NCBI GenBank assembly: GCA_013003675.1
Contig: JABDIP010000231.1
Coordinates: 1-5,843, forward strand
Source of the DNA: Inquilinus sp.
GTDB taxonomy: Bacteria > Pseudomonadota > Alphaproteobacteria > DSM-16000 > Inquilinaceae
Reading direction: 5' to 3'
DNA: 5,843 nucleotides
Position 1 is the stretch's first letter. Each line of letters opens with the position of its first letter. The notes beneath the pieces were generated by a model, which was given only the letters and a program-made list of their open reading frames with translations, ran no database searches and was not told the DNA's origin. A program made the position numbers and the translations under genes. This document shows, in pieces, positions 1-5,746 of the stretch.

Positions 1-1
1 C

Positions 2-952
2 GGCCGGCCGGCCGTCGCCAACACCAAGGTCACCATCGGGGCGCTCAGGCTGACCAGCCATTCGCCCAGCTTCATCGCCTTCGAGCGCGGCTATTTCGCC
101 GAGGCCGGGCTGGATGTGGAATTCGCCTTCTTCCAGGCGGCGCAGCCGATGGCGGTGGCGATCGCCGCCGGCGACGTCGACTACGGCGCGACGGCGATCT
201 CCGGCGGGCTGATCAGCCTGGCGGAGAAGGGGGCGGCCAAGGTGATCGGCGGCGCCCTGACCGAGGAGAAGGGCATCGAGGGCCAGATGATCCTGGCCTC
301 CAACGACGCCCATGCCGCGGGACTGACCAGCCCGGCGGCGCTGGCCGGGCGGCGCTATGGCGTCACCACCGCCGGCTCGTCGTTCCACTATATGGGCGCC
401 AAGGTGGCGGCGGCGGAGGGCATCGCCGAGAGCGAGCTCCGCTTCGTGCCGCTGCAGACCGTGGGCGCCATCATCGGCGCGCTGAAGACCGGGCAGATCG
501 ATGCCTGGTCGATCGTGCCGAACATCGCCAAGGGTCTGGTCGGCGCCGGCGCGGCCCAGCGCCTGGGCCTGATCGCCGACTACCTCCCCGACTACCAGGT
601 GACCACCCTGATGAGCTCGGCGAAGAACGCCGCCGACGAGCGCTCGATGACGGCGGCCTTCGTCGCCGCCTTCGCCCGCGGTGCCGCCGATTTCAACGCC
701 GCCCTGGTCGACCGGACCAGCGGCGATGCCGACGCGCTGCTGGCGATGATCCACAACTACGTCTACACCGGCGACGCGCCCGATCTGGCGGCGCGCAAGA
801 TCGCCGCCGGGGCGATGCGGATCAGCCGCGGCTGCGCGCTCAACATGGCCTCGGTGGAGGACCAGCTCGGCTGGTTCCGGTCCGAGGGGCTGGTCAAGGA
901 CAGCATCACCACCGAGATGCTGGTCGACCCGTCCTATGTGGAGATGATCTGA
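2..952 (+). CDS. ABC transporter periplasmic substrate-binding protein (NMT1/SsuA-like), 5' partial
   Basis: This is the solute-capturing subunit of the importer encoded by the next two genes, acting in the periplasm. The frame is open from base 2 to the TGA at 950-952, giving 316 visible residues. A GTG at 116 could be mistaken for the start, but the 38 codons before it encode the typical first strand and helix of a mature type II binding protein (TKVTIGALRL, then SPSFIAFERGYFAEAGLDVEF). The true start and signal peptide therefore lie left of the window. Family marks are the FERGYFAEAGLDVEF block, the AIAAGDVDYG block (about visible residues 54-63), and a later GALKTGQIDAW block before the second lobe. 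Such proteins (NMT1/THI5, SsuA, TauA, NrtA relatives) bind sulfonates, taurine, nitrate, pyrimidine precursors or other small molecules. No residue I can see fixes the ligand. The ATPase gene follows after 54 bases. Class is confident; substrate unknown. Confidence 0.9.
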   Translation, partial: GRPAVANTKVTIGALRLTSHSPSFIAFERGYFAEAGLDVEFAFFQAAQPMAVAIAAGDVDYGATAISGGLISLAEKGAAKVIGGALTEEKGIEGQMILASNDAHAAGLTSPAALAGRRYGVTTAGSSFHYMGAKVAAAEGIAESELRFVPLQTVGAIIGALKTGQIDAWSIVPNIAKGLVGAGAAQRLGLIADYLPDYQVTTLMSSAKNAADERSMTAAFVAAFARGAADFNAALVDRTSGDADALLAMIHNYVYTGDAPDLAARKIAAGAMRISRGCALNMASVEDQLGWFRSEGLVKDSITTEMLVDPSYVEMI

Positions 953-1006
953 GGCCCCCTAACGCCGGCTCCTTCCGGGGACAACGGCCGACACAGCGGG
1001 AAGGCG

Positions 1007-1774
1007 ATGGATCTGGTGCTGGAGGGGGTCGGTCACCGCTATGGCGGGACCGAGGTGCTGCGGGACATCTCGATGGAGATCCCGAGCGGGCAGATCGTCT
1101 GCGTGGTCGGGCCCTCCGGCTGCGGCAAGTCGACCCTGCTCAGGCTGATCGGCGGGCTGGAGCGGCCGGCCGAGGGACGGGTGCTGCAGCTCGGGGCGCC
1201 GCCGGAGGGCTGCCTCAACGCGCTGACCTATATCTTCCAGCATTTCGCGCTGCTGCCCTGGCGCAGCGCCGAGGGCAACGTGGCGCTGGTGCTGGAGGAC
1301 CACCGGCTGGGCCGGGAGCGCAGCCGCGCCATCATCGACGACGTGCTGGCGCGCACCCGGCTGACCGAGTTCCGCCGCGCCCTGCCGCGCCAGCTCTCCG
1401 GCGGCATGAAGCAGCGGGTGGCGATCGCCCGGGCGCTGGCGGTCAACCCGGCGGTGATGCTGATGGACGAGCCCCTGTCGGCGCTCGACGCGCAGACCCG
1501 CGAGCTGCTGATGGACGATCTGGTCGGGCTGTGGAGCCGGACGCCGTTCACCGCCGTCTACGTCACCCACAATCTGGCCGAGGCGGTCCGTCTCGGCCAC
1601 CGGATCGTGCTGTTGTCGCGCCGGCCGGGGCGAATCCGCGACATCGTCGAGATCGACCGGCCGCTCGACGCGCGCGGCCACGGCGATGCCGAACTCGATG
1701 CCAAGCAGCGCCGGCTCTGGGAACTGATGCGGGAGGAGGCGATGGACGCCGACCGGGAGCTGGTCGATGGCTGA
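1007..1774 (+). CDS. ABC transporter ATP-binding protein (SsuB/TauB-like)
   Basis: This 255-residue cytoplasmic ATPase powers import by the permease encoded next to it. All nucleotide-binding elements are intact: Walker A GPSGCGKST at 35-43, Q-loop glutamine 78 in YIFQHFALLPW, signature LSGGMKQR at 130-137, Walker B VMLMDE at 150-155, D-loop SALD at 158-161 and H-loop histidine 188 in VYVTHNL. The FQ-x-x-x-LLPW Q-loop and the arrangement LSGGMKQRVAIARAL are typical of the nitrate/sulfonate/taurine importer ATPases, and the length (about 250) is normal for them. The ATG at 1007 has a purine-rich GGGAAGG at 998-1004, close to the start. The coding sequence begins immediately with the MDLVLEGVGHRYGG strand, so no N-terminal extension is missing. 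The 3' end overlaps the permease start by 8 bases. Exact substrate cannot be told from the ATPase. Confidence 0.96.
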   Translation: MDLVLEGVGHRYGGTEVLRDISMEIPSGQIVCVVGPSGCGKSTLLRLIGGLERPAEGRVLQLGAPPEGCLNALTYIFQHFALLPWRSAEGNVALVLEDHRLGRERSRAIIDDVLARTRLTEFRRALPRQLSGGMKQRVAIARALAVNPAVMLMDEPLSALDAQTRELLMDDLVGLWSRTPFTAVYVTHNLAEAVRLGHRIVLLSRRPGRIRDIVEIDRPLDARGHGDAELDAKQRRLWELMREEAMDADRELVDG

Positions 1775-2600
1775 GACGGAGGCCGGGACCGGCGGCGAAC
1801 GGCCGGCGGCCGCCGGCGACACCAGGACGGTGCCGTTTCGCGGCGGCGGCTTCGCGCCGAGCGGCCGCGCCTATGCCGGGCCGCTGCTGTTCGCCCTGCT
1901 GCTGCTGGCGTGGGAGGTCGGCACGCGGACCGGGATCATCTCCAACCTGACCCTGCCGCGGCTGTCGGCGGTGCTGCAGACGCTGGTCGACCTCGCCCGC
2001 AGCGGCACGCTGTGGGATCACCTGCTGCCCTCGCTGCACCGGCTGGTCGTCGGCGCCGCGCTGGGGGCGTCGGCCGGGGTGGCGGTCGGCGTGCCGATCG
2101 CGCTGTTCTCGCTGGCCCGCGCCGGGCTGGTGCCGCTGGTGGCGGCGCTGTTCCCGATCCCGAAGATCGCCCTGCTGCCGCTGTTCGTGATCTGGTTCGG
2201 CATCGGCGAGAGCTCGAAGGTGGCGCTGATCGCCCTGGGCACCTTCACCCCGACGGTGGTCGCCACCTATGGCGGCGTCGACAATGTCGACCGGGCGCTG
2301 ATCCGCATGGGCCAGAGCTTCGGCCTGACCTGGTGGTCGATCGTGCGCAAGATCGTGCTGCCGGGGGCGCTGCCGGCGATCCTGTCGGGGCTGCGCGTGT
2401 CGCTGGCGATCGCCATCATCCTGCTGGTGGCGGCGGAGATGCTGGGCGCCGAATTCGGTGTCGGCGCCTATATCCTCGAGGCCGGCTCGCTGTACGATCT
2501 GGAGCGTCTGTTCGCCGGCGTCATCATCCTGTCGCTGCTCGGCGTGACGGTCAGCTTCCTGATCGGCCGCGTCGAGCGGCTGCTGCTGGACTGGCGGTAG
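1767..2600 (+). CDS. ABC transporter permease (SsuC/TauC-like, BPD_transp_1 family)
   Basis: This 277-residue inner-membrane subunit forms the translocation path of the importer. Hydrophobic segments are visible at about residues 37-52, 93-116, 122-145, 150-168, 211-228 and 248-267, six in all, as expected for the family. The block PIPKIALLPLFVIWFGIGES (130-149) is characteristic of SsuC/TauC/ThiX-type permeases. The cytoplasmic coupling (EAA) loop is at about 177-210, with the conserved glycine (MGQSFG) and the IVLPGALPAILSGLR end that contacts the ATPase Q-loop region. The first 30 or so residues are a polar, Gly/Ala-rich cytoplasmic tail. The ATG at 1767 lies inside the ATPase gene (shared ATGGCTGA), and GGGAG at 1755-1759 sits 7 bases upstream. 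Translational coupling is therefore likely, giving matched amounts of the two subunits. No strong intrinsic terminator with a T-run follows the TAG at 2598-2600. Confidence 0.95.
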   Translation: MAETEAGTGGERPAAAGDTRTVPFRGGGFAPSGRAYAGPLLFALLLLAWEVGTRTGIISNLTLPRLSAVLQTLVDLARSGTLWDHLLPSLHRLVVGAALGASAGVAVGVPIALFSLARAGLVPLVAALFPIPKIALLPLFVIWFGIGESSKVALIALGTFTPTVVATYGGVDNVDRALIRMGQSFGLTWWSIVRKIVLPGALPAILSGLRVSLAIAIILLVAAEMLGAEFGVGAYILEAGSLYDLERLFAGVIILSLLGVTVSFLIGRVERLLLDWR

Positions 2601-2655
2601 GGCGGAGGGCGGTGCCGGATAGACCCTGGTCGCCGCCCCCACTCACCCATAACCG

Positions 2656-2742
2656 CCGTCATTGCGAGGCGCGGCAGCGCCGCGGCAATCCAGTCCTGTC
2701 CTGGCCGCCCTGGATCGCCACGCCTGCGGCTCGCGATGACGG
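2656..2742. repeat. CGTCATTGCGAG-type palindromic intergenic repeat
   Basis: An imperfect inverted repeat fills the gap between the convergent permease and peptidase genes. The left arm (2656-2693) begins CCGTCATTGCGAG and ends GGCAATCCAG. The right arm (2710-2742) reads CTGGATCGCCACG and ends CTCGCGATGACGG, the near reverse complement of the left. The middle of the left arm carries an extra perfect stem, CGCGGC-AGC-GCCGCG (2670-2684). The pairing of an outer CGTCATTGCGAG arm with an inner GCAATCCAG is the known layout of a repeat family dispersed between genes in many proteobacteria. I take it as a REP/MITE-like non-autonomous element. There is no transposase. In RNA it would fold strongly from either strand, so it may also protect 3' ends or attenuate read-through; that role is inference. 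Confidence 0.75.
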
Positions 2743-2748
2743 GGAGGG

Positions 2749-2795
2749 AGCGGCGCCGCTGTCCCGCGTGACCGGGCCGGAGCCGTGTCCCGCGT
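2749..2795. repeat. Small palindrome plus GTCCCGCGT direct repeats
   Basis: Immediately right of the palindromic element is a perfect 12-bp palindrome AGCGGCGCCGCT (2749-2760). It is followed by two copies of GTCCCGCGT at 2761-2769 and 2787-2795, 26 bases apart start to start. The peptidase stop codon is at 2809-2811 on the other strand, so this lies just downstream of that gene. The GC-rich palindrome could form a hairpin at the 3' end of either transcript, but no T-run follows on either strand, so I do not call an intrinsic terminator. The direct repeats may belong to a second dispersed intergenic repeat. Confidence 0.3.
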
Positions 2796-2808
2796 AAGTG
2801 GATAAGGC

Positions 2809-5088
2809 CTAGCGCGGGGTCTGGGCGACCTGGACGCTGTTCAGCGCCTCGGCGTATTGCTGGTCGCGCTCCAGGACGACGCGCTGGAAGGCGGCCAACT
2901 CCGCGCCGTCGAGCTTGCGGCCGCTGGGCAGGTCGAGAGTCAACGCGTTGACCTGGCGGTCGCCCATCAGCACCTCGTAGTGCAGATGCGGGCCGGTCGA
3001 GCGGCCGGTGGTGCCGACATAGCCGATCACCTGGCCCTGCTGCACCCGGCTGCCCCGCGAGACGCCGCGGGCGAAGCGGCTGAGATGGGCGTAGGCGGTC
3101 TTCAGGCTGCCATTGTGGCGGATGCGGATGTAGTTGCCGTAGCCGCCGTTGCGGCCGCGGACCTCGATGGTGCCGCTGCCGGCGGCATAGATAGGCGTGC
3201 CCCTCGGCGCGGCGAAATCGGTGCCGCGATGCATCCGGCTGTAGCCGAGGATCGGGTGGCGGCGCATGCCGAAGCGCGAGCTGATCCGGGCGCCGTCGAT
3301 CGGCGTGCGCATCAGCGTGCGGCGCACGCTCTGCCCGTCACGATCGTAGTAGTCGATGGAGCCGTCGGACGACTGGTAGCGGTACATCGGGCTGTTGCGG
3401 CCGCGCAGGCGCAGATTGGCGAACAGCACGTTGCCGTGGCGGGCGAAGGCGCCGTCGTCGGCGTAGTCCTGCTCGTAGAGCAGTTCGAAGCCGTCGCCGG
3501 GGCGGATATCGCGCTGGAAGTCGACCTCGAAGGAATAGGCGCGGATGACCGCGATCAGGATCGGATCGGGCACGCCGGCGTCGTTGGAGGCCTGATAGAG
3601 GCTCGACTCGATGGTGCCGGCGGCGCTCAGCAGCCGGGTCTGGAACCGCGTCTGCTCGGCGCTGGCGTCGAATTCGCCGGTTTCGGTGCGGACGACGGCG
3701 ACCCGTGTCTCGATGTCCGGTGCCAGCTCGATGCCGGTGAAGCGGCGGTCGTCGCCGCGCACCTCGAAGACCAGCCCGACCTCCTGTCCGGCGCGCATGC
3801 GGCGCGGGTTAAACACGCCGCGCAACGCCGCGATCGCCGCATGGGCATCGGCGCGGCCGACGCCGGCCTCGTCCATCATGCCGGCCAGGGTGTCGCCCCG
3901 GCCGACGGTGAGGGTGAGCCGCTCGATGCGCAGGTCGAGGAAACGCAGATAGATCTCCTCCAGCCGGCTGTCGTCGGTGCCGGCGACGAAGACCGCGTCG
4001 GCGGCCGGGACCAGGGCGTCGATCTCGACCGAGCCGTGCGGCACCCGGGCGAGCGACGGGAAGACCGCCTCCAGGACCGGGGTCCGGCCGCCGGCCGGGG
4101 CCGGGCGCGGGCCGACCCAGGCATGCGCGCCGCCCGCCGGGTCGCCGACCGACAGGCCGCGGAAGCCGTCCTCGCCCTCGCGGACGGCGATCGCCAGGCT
4201 GCCGTCGCGCTGGATCAGCTGGAAGCCGAGGAAGCGGCGTTCGTTGCCCTGGCGTTCGAAGGCGACGGCGATCGCCTGCCCGGCCTGCAGCCGGCGCGGA
4301 TCGACGATGCCGCGCAGGGCGGCGATGGCTTGATGCGCCGCCGGCCGGGCGACGCCGGCCTCGGCCAGGGTGCCGACCAGGGTGTCGCCGCGGCCGAGGG
4401 TCAGGTCGAGGCGTTCGACCTTGAGCTCGCCGCGGTCGGACTGCAGGCCCGGTTCGGCGGGCGCGGCGGCCACCGGGCCGGGCGCGGCCACCGGATCGGC
4501 GGCGGCCACCGGGTCGGGCACCGTCGCCGGCTCGGGCATCGCGGCCGGCGCGGCGGCGATCTCGTCGAGCGCCGAACCCTCGGTGAGCTGGGCGACGAAG
4601 CCGGTCTCGCCATCCGGCACGACCAGGGCGAAGCCGCCCTGGCGGCGGGCGATCTCCAGCGCGACAAGGCGGTAGCCGTCGGCGGCCTCTTCCAGAACCA
4701 GGGCGATACGCTGACCGGCCTGCAGCCGGCGCGGGTTGAGCACGCCGCGCAGCGAGCGGGTCGCCTGGTTCGCCTCCACCGGCGAGACGCCGGCGTCGAT
4801 GACGGTCTCGACCAGGGTGTCGCCGCGGCCGAGCGTGACCTCGCGGCGCTCGCGCGCGGCGGCCGGTGCCGCGGCGTCGGGGCCGGCGTCGAGGCTGTCG
4901 GATGGGACGACGGCGAAGCCGTCGACCGGATCGGCGAACAGGTTCTCGACCTCGGCGCCGGCGGGGAGCCCGGCCGTACTGTCGCCACGGGCGGTGGCGG
5001 GCACGGTTGCGTGGAGGAAGAAGGACAGCGCGGTTCCGGCGGCAAGCGCCAGGGCCGGAACGCGAGAGGGGACCCGTTTCGGTGTCAC
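2809..5088 (-). CDS. Secreted M23 (LytM/MepM-like) peptidoglycan endopeptidase with three LysM-like modules
   Basis: Predicted zinc metallopeptidase that cuts peptide cross-links in periplasmic peptidoglycan. With the GTG start at 5088 it has 759 residues. Residues 1-33 form a signal peptide (PKR-x-x-SR, hydrophobic core, ATA cleavage motif). Three LysM-like (OapA/MepM N-terminal type) modules follow at about 82-167, 225-311 and 389-475; each has GRGDTL, a short helix pair with LRG, then (N/D)PRR-(L/M)-x-AGQ. A Pro/Ala-rich linker (about 178-213, repeated DPVAA-like units) separates the first two. The MepM-type middle domain starts near 495 (SSLYQASNDAGVPD; RDIRPGDGFELLYEQ). The M23 domain is at about 596-716 with ISSRFGMRRHP, zinc ligands H620 and D624 (HRGTD), H668 (YAHL), and H701/H703 in GPHLHYE, so it appears active. 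Related proteins such as E. coli MepM (440 residues) are much shorter; the extra length comes mainly from duplicated modules. The frame extends upstream to a TTG at 5190 (793 residues), but that would place 34 non-signal residues ahead of the signal peptide. Confidence 0.93.
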   Translation of the reverse strand: MTPKRVPSRVPALALAAGTALSFFLHATVPATARGDSTAGLPAGAEVENLFADPVDGFAVVPSDSLDAGPDAAAPAAARERREVTLGRGDTLVETVIDAGVSPVEANQATRSLRGVLNPRRLQAGQRIALVLEEAADGYRLVALEIARRQGGFALVVPDGETGFVAQLTEGSALDEIAAAPAAMPEPATVPDPVAAADPVAAPGPVAAAPAEPGLQSDRGELKVERLDLTLGRGDTLVGTLAEAGVARPAAHQAIAALRGIVDPRRLQAGQAIAVAFERQGNERRFLGFQLIQRDGSLAIAVREGEDGFRGLSVGDPAGGAHAWVGPRPAPAGGRTPVLEAVFPSLARVPHGSVEIDALVPAADAVFVAGTDDSRLEEIYLRFLDLRIERLTLTVGRGDTLAGMMDEAGVGRADAHAAIAALRGVFNPRRMRAGQEVGLVFEVRGDDRRFTGIELAPDIETRVAVVRTETGEFDASAEQTRFQTRLLSAAGTIESSLYQASNDAGVPDPILIAVIRAYSFEVDFQRDIRPGDGFELLYEQDYADDGAFARHGNVLFANLRLRGRNSPMYRYQSSDGSIDYYDRDGQSVRRTLMRTPIDGARISSRFGMRRHPILGYSRMHRGTDFAAPRGTPIYAAGSGTIEVRGRNGGYGNYIRIRHNGSLKTAYAHLSRFARGVSRGSRVQQGQVIGYVGTTGRSTGPHLHYEVLMGDRQVNALTLDLPSGRKLDGAELAAFQRVVLERDQQYAEALNSVQVAQTPR

Positions 5089-5096
5089 TCCGTTGT

Positions 5097-5100
5097 CTCC
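5097..5100 (-). promoter_or_regulatory. Ribosome binding site deciding the peptidase start
   Basis: On the minus strand GGAG (5100 to 5097) lies 8 bases before the GTG at 5088-5086. Translation from this GTG begins directly with a classical signal peptide. The only longer candidate is a TTG at 5190-5188 that overlaps a TTGACA box, and I see no Shine-Dalgarno sequence for it. No in-frame ATG exists in between. Confidence 0.65.
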
Positions 5101-5154
5101 ATCGTCGGGGGCTGCGGCCGCCCGAAGCCAGAACGGGCCGATTCGCCATAGAAG

Positions 5155-5190
5155 CGAACGACCATGGTCGAGGTCGAGTCGACCTGTCAA
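5155..5190 (-). promoter_or_regulatory. Candidate promoter of the M23 peptidase gene
   Basis: On the minus strand there is a perfect TTGACA (5190 to 5185). An 18-base spacer brings it to CATGGT, which matches only three of six -10 positions, so the -10 is poor. Transcription would start near 5155 and leave a leader of about 67 bases before the GTG start. The spacer is filled by a perfect 15-bp palindrome, so a repressor or activator may act here. Identification rests on the -35 and position only. Confidence 0.3.
5159..5185. promoter_or_regulatory. Two abutting perfect palindromes, operator-like
   Basis: CGACCATGGTCG (5159-5170) is a perfect 12-bp palindrome. AGGTCGAGTCGACCT (5171-5185) is a perfect 15-bp palindrome around a central G. 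They abut exactly and share the GGTCGA half-site, giving three direct or inverted copies within 27 bases (5166-5171, 5172-5177 and its reverse complement 5179-5184). The cluster overlaps the last base of the minus-strand TTGACA box and fills the spacer and -10 region of that candidate promoter. This is the geometry of an operator for a dimeric regulator; the regulator is unknown. Confidence 0.45.
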
Positions 5191-5282
5191 CTGCCCGGGA
5201 ACCGGGGGTTTCGTGGCATTTCAACCGGCCCGCCGCCCGCCACGCCGCCCGCGATCCCGGAGTGATCTGGTCCCCCGGCCCC

Positions 5283-5314
5283 AAATAAGAATGAAAACAA
5301 AGCATTAACAAACA
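5283..5314. promoter_or_regulatory. AT-rich block in the divergent intergenic region
   Basis: By my count 25 of these 32 bases are A or T, within a region otherwise very rich in G and C. Almost all the A residues are on the plus strand. It sits 47-78 bases upstream of the rRNA -35 box, farther than a standard UP element. It could be a site for a nucleoid-associated protein, a distal UP-like element, or part of a second minus-strand promoter for the peptidase. A single TTAA half-site lies inside it. The GC-rich stretch between 5191 and 5282 holds no gene I can support. Confidence 0.3.
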
Positions 5315-5360
5315 GTTGCGGACGCACCGCCGAGCCCCGGATTTTCTGGCGAATTAGCGT

Positions 5361-5390
5361 TTGACAGCCTCGCCGCCGGGGGTCTATACA
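5361..5390 (+). promoter_or_regulatory. rRNA operon promoter
   Basis: A consensus -35 TTGACA (5361-5366) is separated by 18 bases from TATACA (5385-5390). The expected start is about 5397. The bases between the -10 and the start are CCGCGC, a GC-rich discriminator of the kind that makes rRNA promoters sensitive to ppGpp and initiating nucleotide levels. Upstream of the -35 there is a moderately AT-rich patch (TTTTC and GAATTAG, 5342-5357) in the proximal UP-element position. The promoter points to the 16S gene about 350 bases downstream and is the only strong promoter-like sequence in the gap. Confidence 0.75.
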
Positions 5391-5396
5391 CCGCGC

Positions 5397-5746
5397 TCCG
5401 CCGGCCGGGGGTCCTTGCACGGACCGTCGACCGGGGGCGTTTATTGAACATGGTGGATTGTTAGAGAAGGGATGCGCGGGCGGCGGTTGTCGTTGTGTGC
5501 GGTGTCACGCGATGAGGATTGTCATTGGACGTGCATCTTTGGTTTTCTGTAAAGGAGACTCGATCCGGTTCCGGGTTGGGTGCCGGTTGACTGGGTTTCG
5601 GCCTGGTTGGCGGGTGCCCTGGTTTGGGGCTGGATGGTTAGAGGTGAGAACGTTTGATGACGGTCCGCGAGGCCGGTTCCGCTTTGGTGTTCGGGGTATG
5701 GGTTTCGGCCCGTGTTCCGGGTGTCTTGGTGGGAACGGTTCAGTCT
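5397..5746 (+). other. rRNA operon transcribed leader
   Basis: Non-coding leader between the rRNA promoter and the mature 16S 5' end, removed by ribonuclease processing. Near the predicted start, GGTCC-TTGCAC-GGACC (5410-5425) forms a perfect 5-bp hairpin. A boxA-like TGCATCTTTGG (5532-5542) resembles the bacterial TGCTCTTTAACA antitermination element but with an extra base, so it is tentative. From about 5455 the plus strand is unusually G+T rich. The long open frame through this leader (from TTG 5458) is not a credible gene. The 16S-flanking RNase III stem cannot be confirmed because its 3' partner lies outside the window. Confidence 0.7.
5565..5730 (+). repeat. Degenerate tandem duplication inside the rRNA leader
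   Basis: Segment 5565-5623 and segment 5673-5730 align at a constant offset of 107-108 bases. They share CCGGTTCCG (5565-5573 and 5673-5681) and TGGGTTTCGGCC (5592-5603 and 5699-5710), then a looser match through CGGGTG and TGGT. By hand I count about 42 identities over 59 aligned positions with one single-base gap. The G+T-rich background raises chance similarity, but exact 9- and 12-base matches at one offset suggest an old duplication. Confidence 0.5.

Noticed and set aside
2601..2640. Intrinsic terminator after the permease gene
   Set aside because: GGGCGG and CCGCCC could pair, but the loop is long, the stem short and there is no T-run.
1563..2642. 359-codon minus-strand frame opposite the permease and ATPase genes
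   Set aside because: Gln/Arg/Asp-rich composition typical of an antisense shadow in GC-rich DNA; the plus strand encodes well-conserved transporter subunits there.
1..2808. CRISPR array, tRNA gene, insertion sequence or defence genes
   Set aside because: No regularly spaced identical repeats, no cloverleaf with a T-loop GTTC motif, and no transposase or defence-related protein motifs anywhere in the window.
2857..5151. 764-codon open frame antisense to the peptidase gene
   Set aside because: It mirrors the peptidase codons in GC-rich DNA, has low-complexity Ala/Gly/Asp/Arg/His composition, no recognisable domain and no credible start signal. The minus-strand frame has clear catalytic motifs.
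5300..5316. CtrA-type site in the AT-rich block
   Set aside because: Only one TTAA half-site is present; the partner at the TTAA-N7-TTAA spacing is TTGC.
5187..5420. 77-codon minus-strand frame over the rRNA promoter
   Set aside because: It crosses the rRNA promoter and start region, has no domain and no supporting ribosome binding site.
5551..5557. AAAGGAG, a good Shine-Dalgarno match in the rRNA leader
   Set aside because: No start codon lies at a suitable distance downstream, so it is taken as coincidence.
5587..5609. TTGACT as a -35 box for a second rRNA promoter
   Set aside because: No -10-like sequence occurs 16-19 bases downstream; the region there is G-rich.
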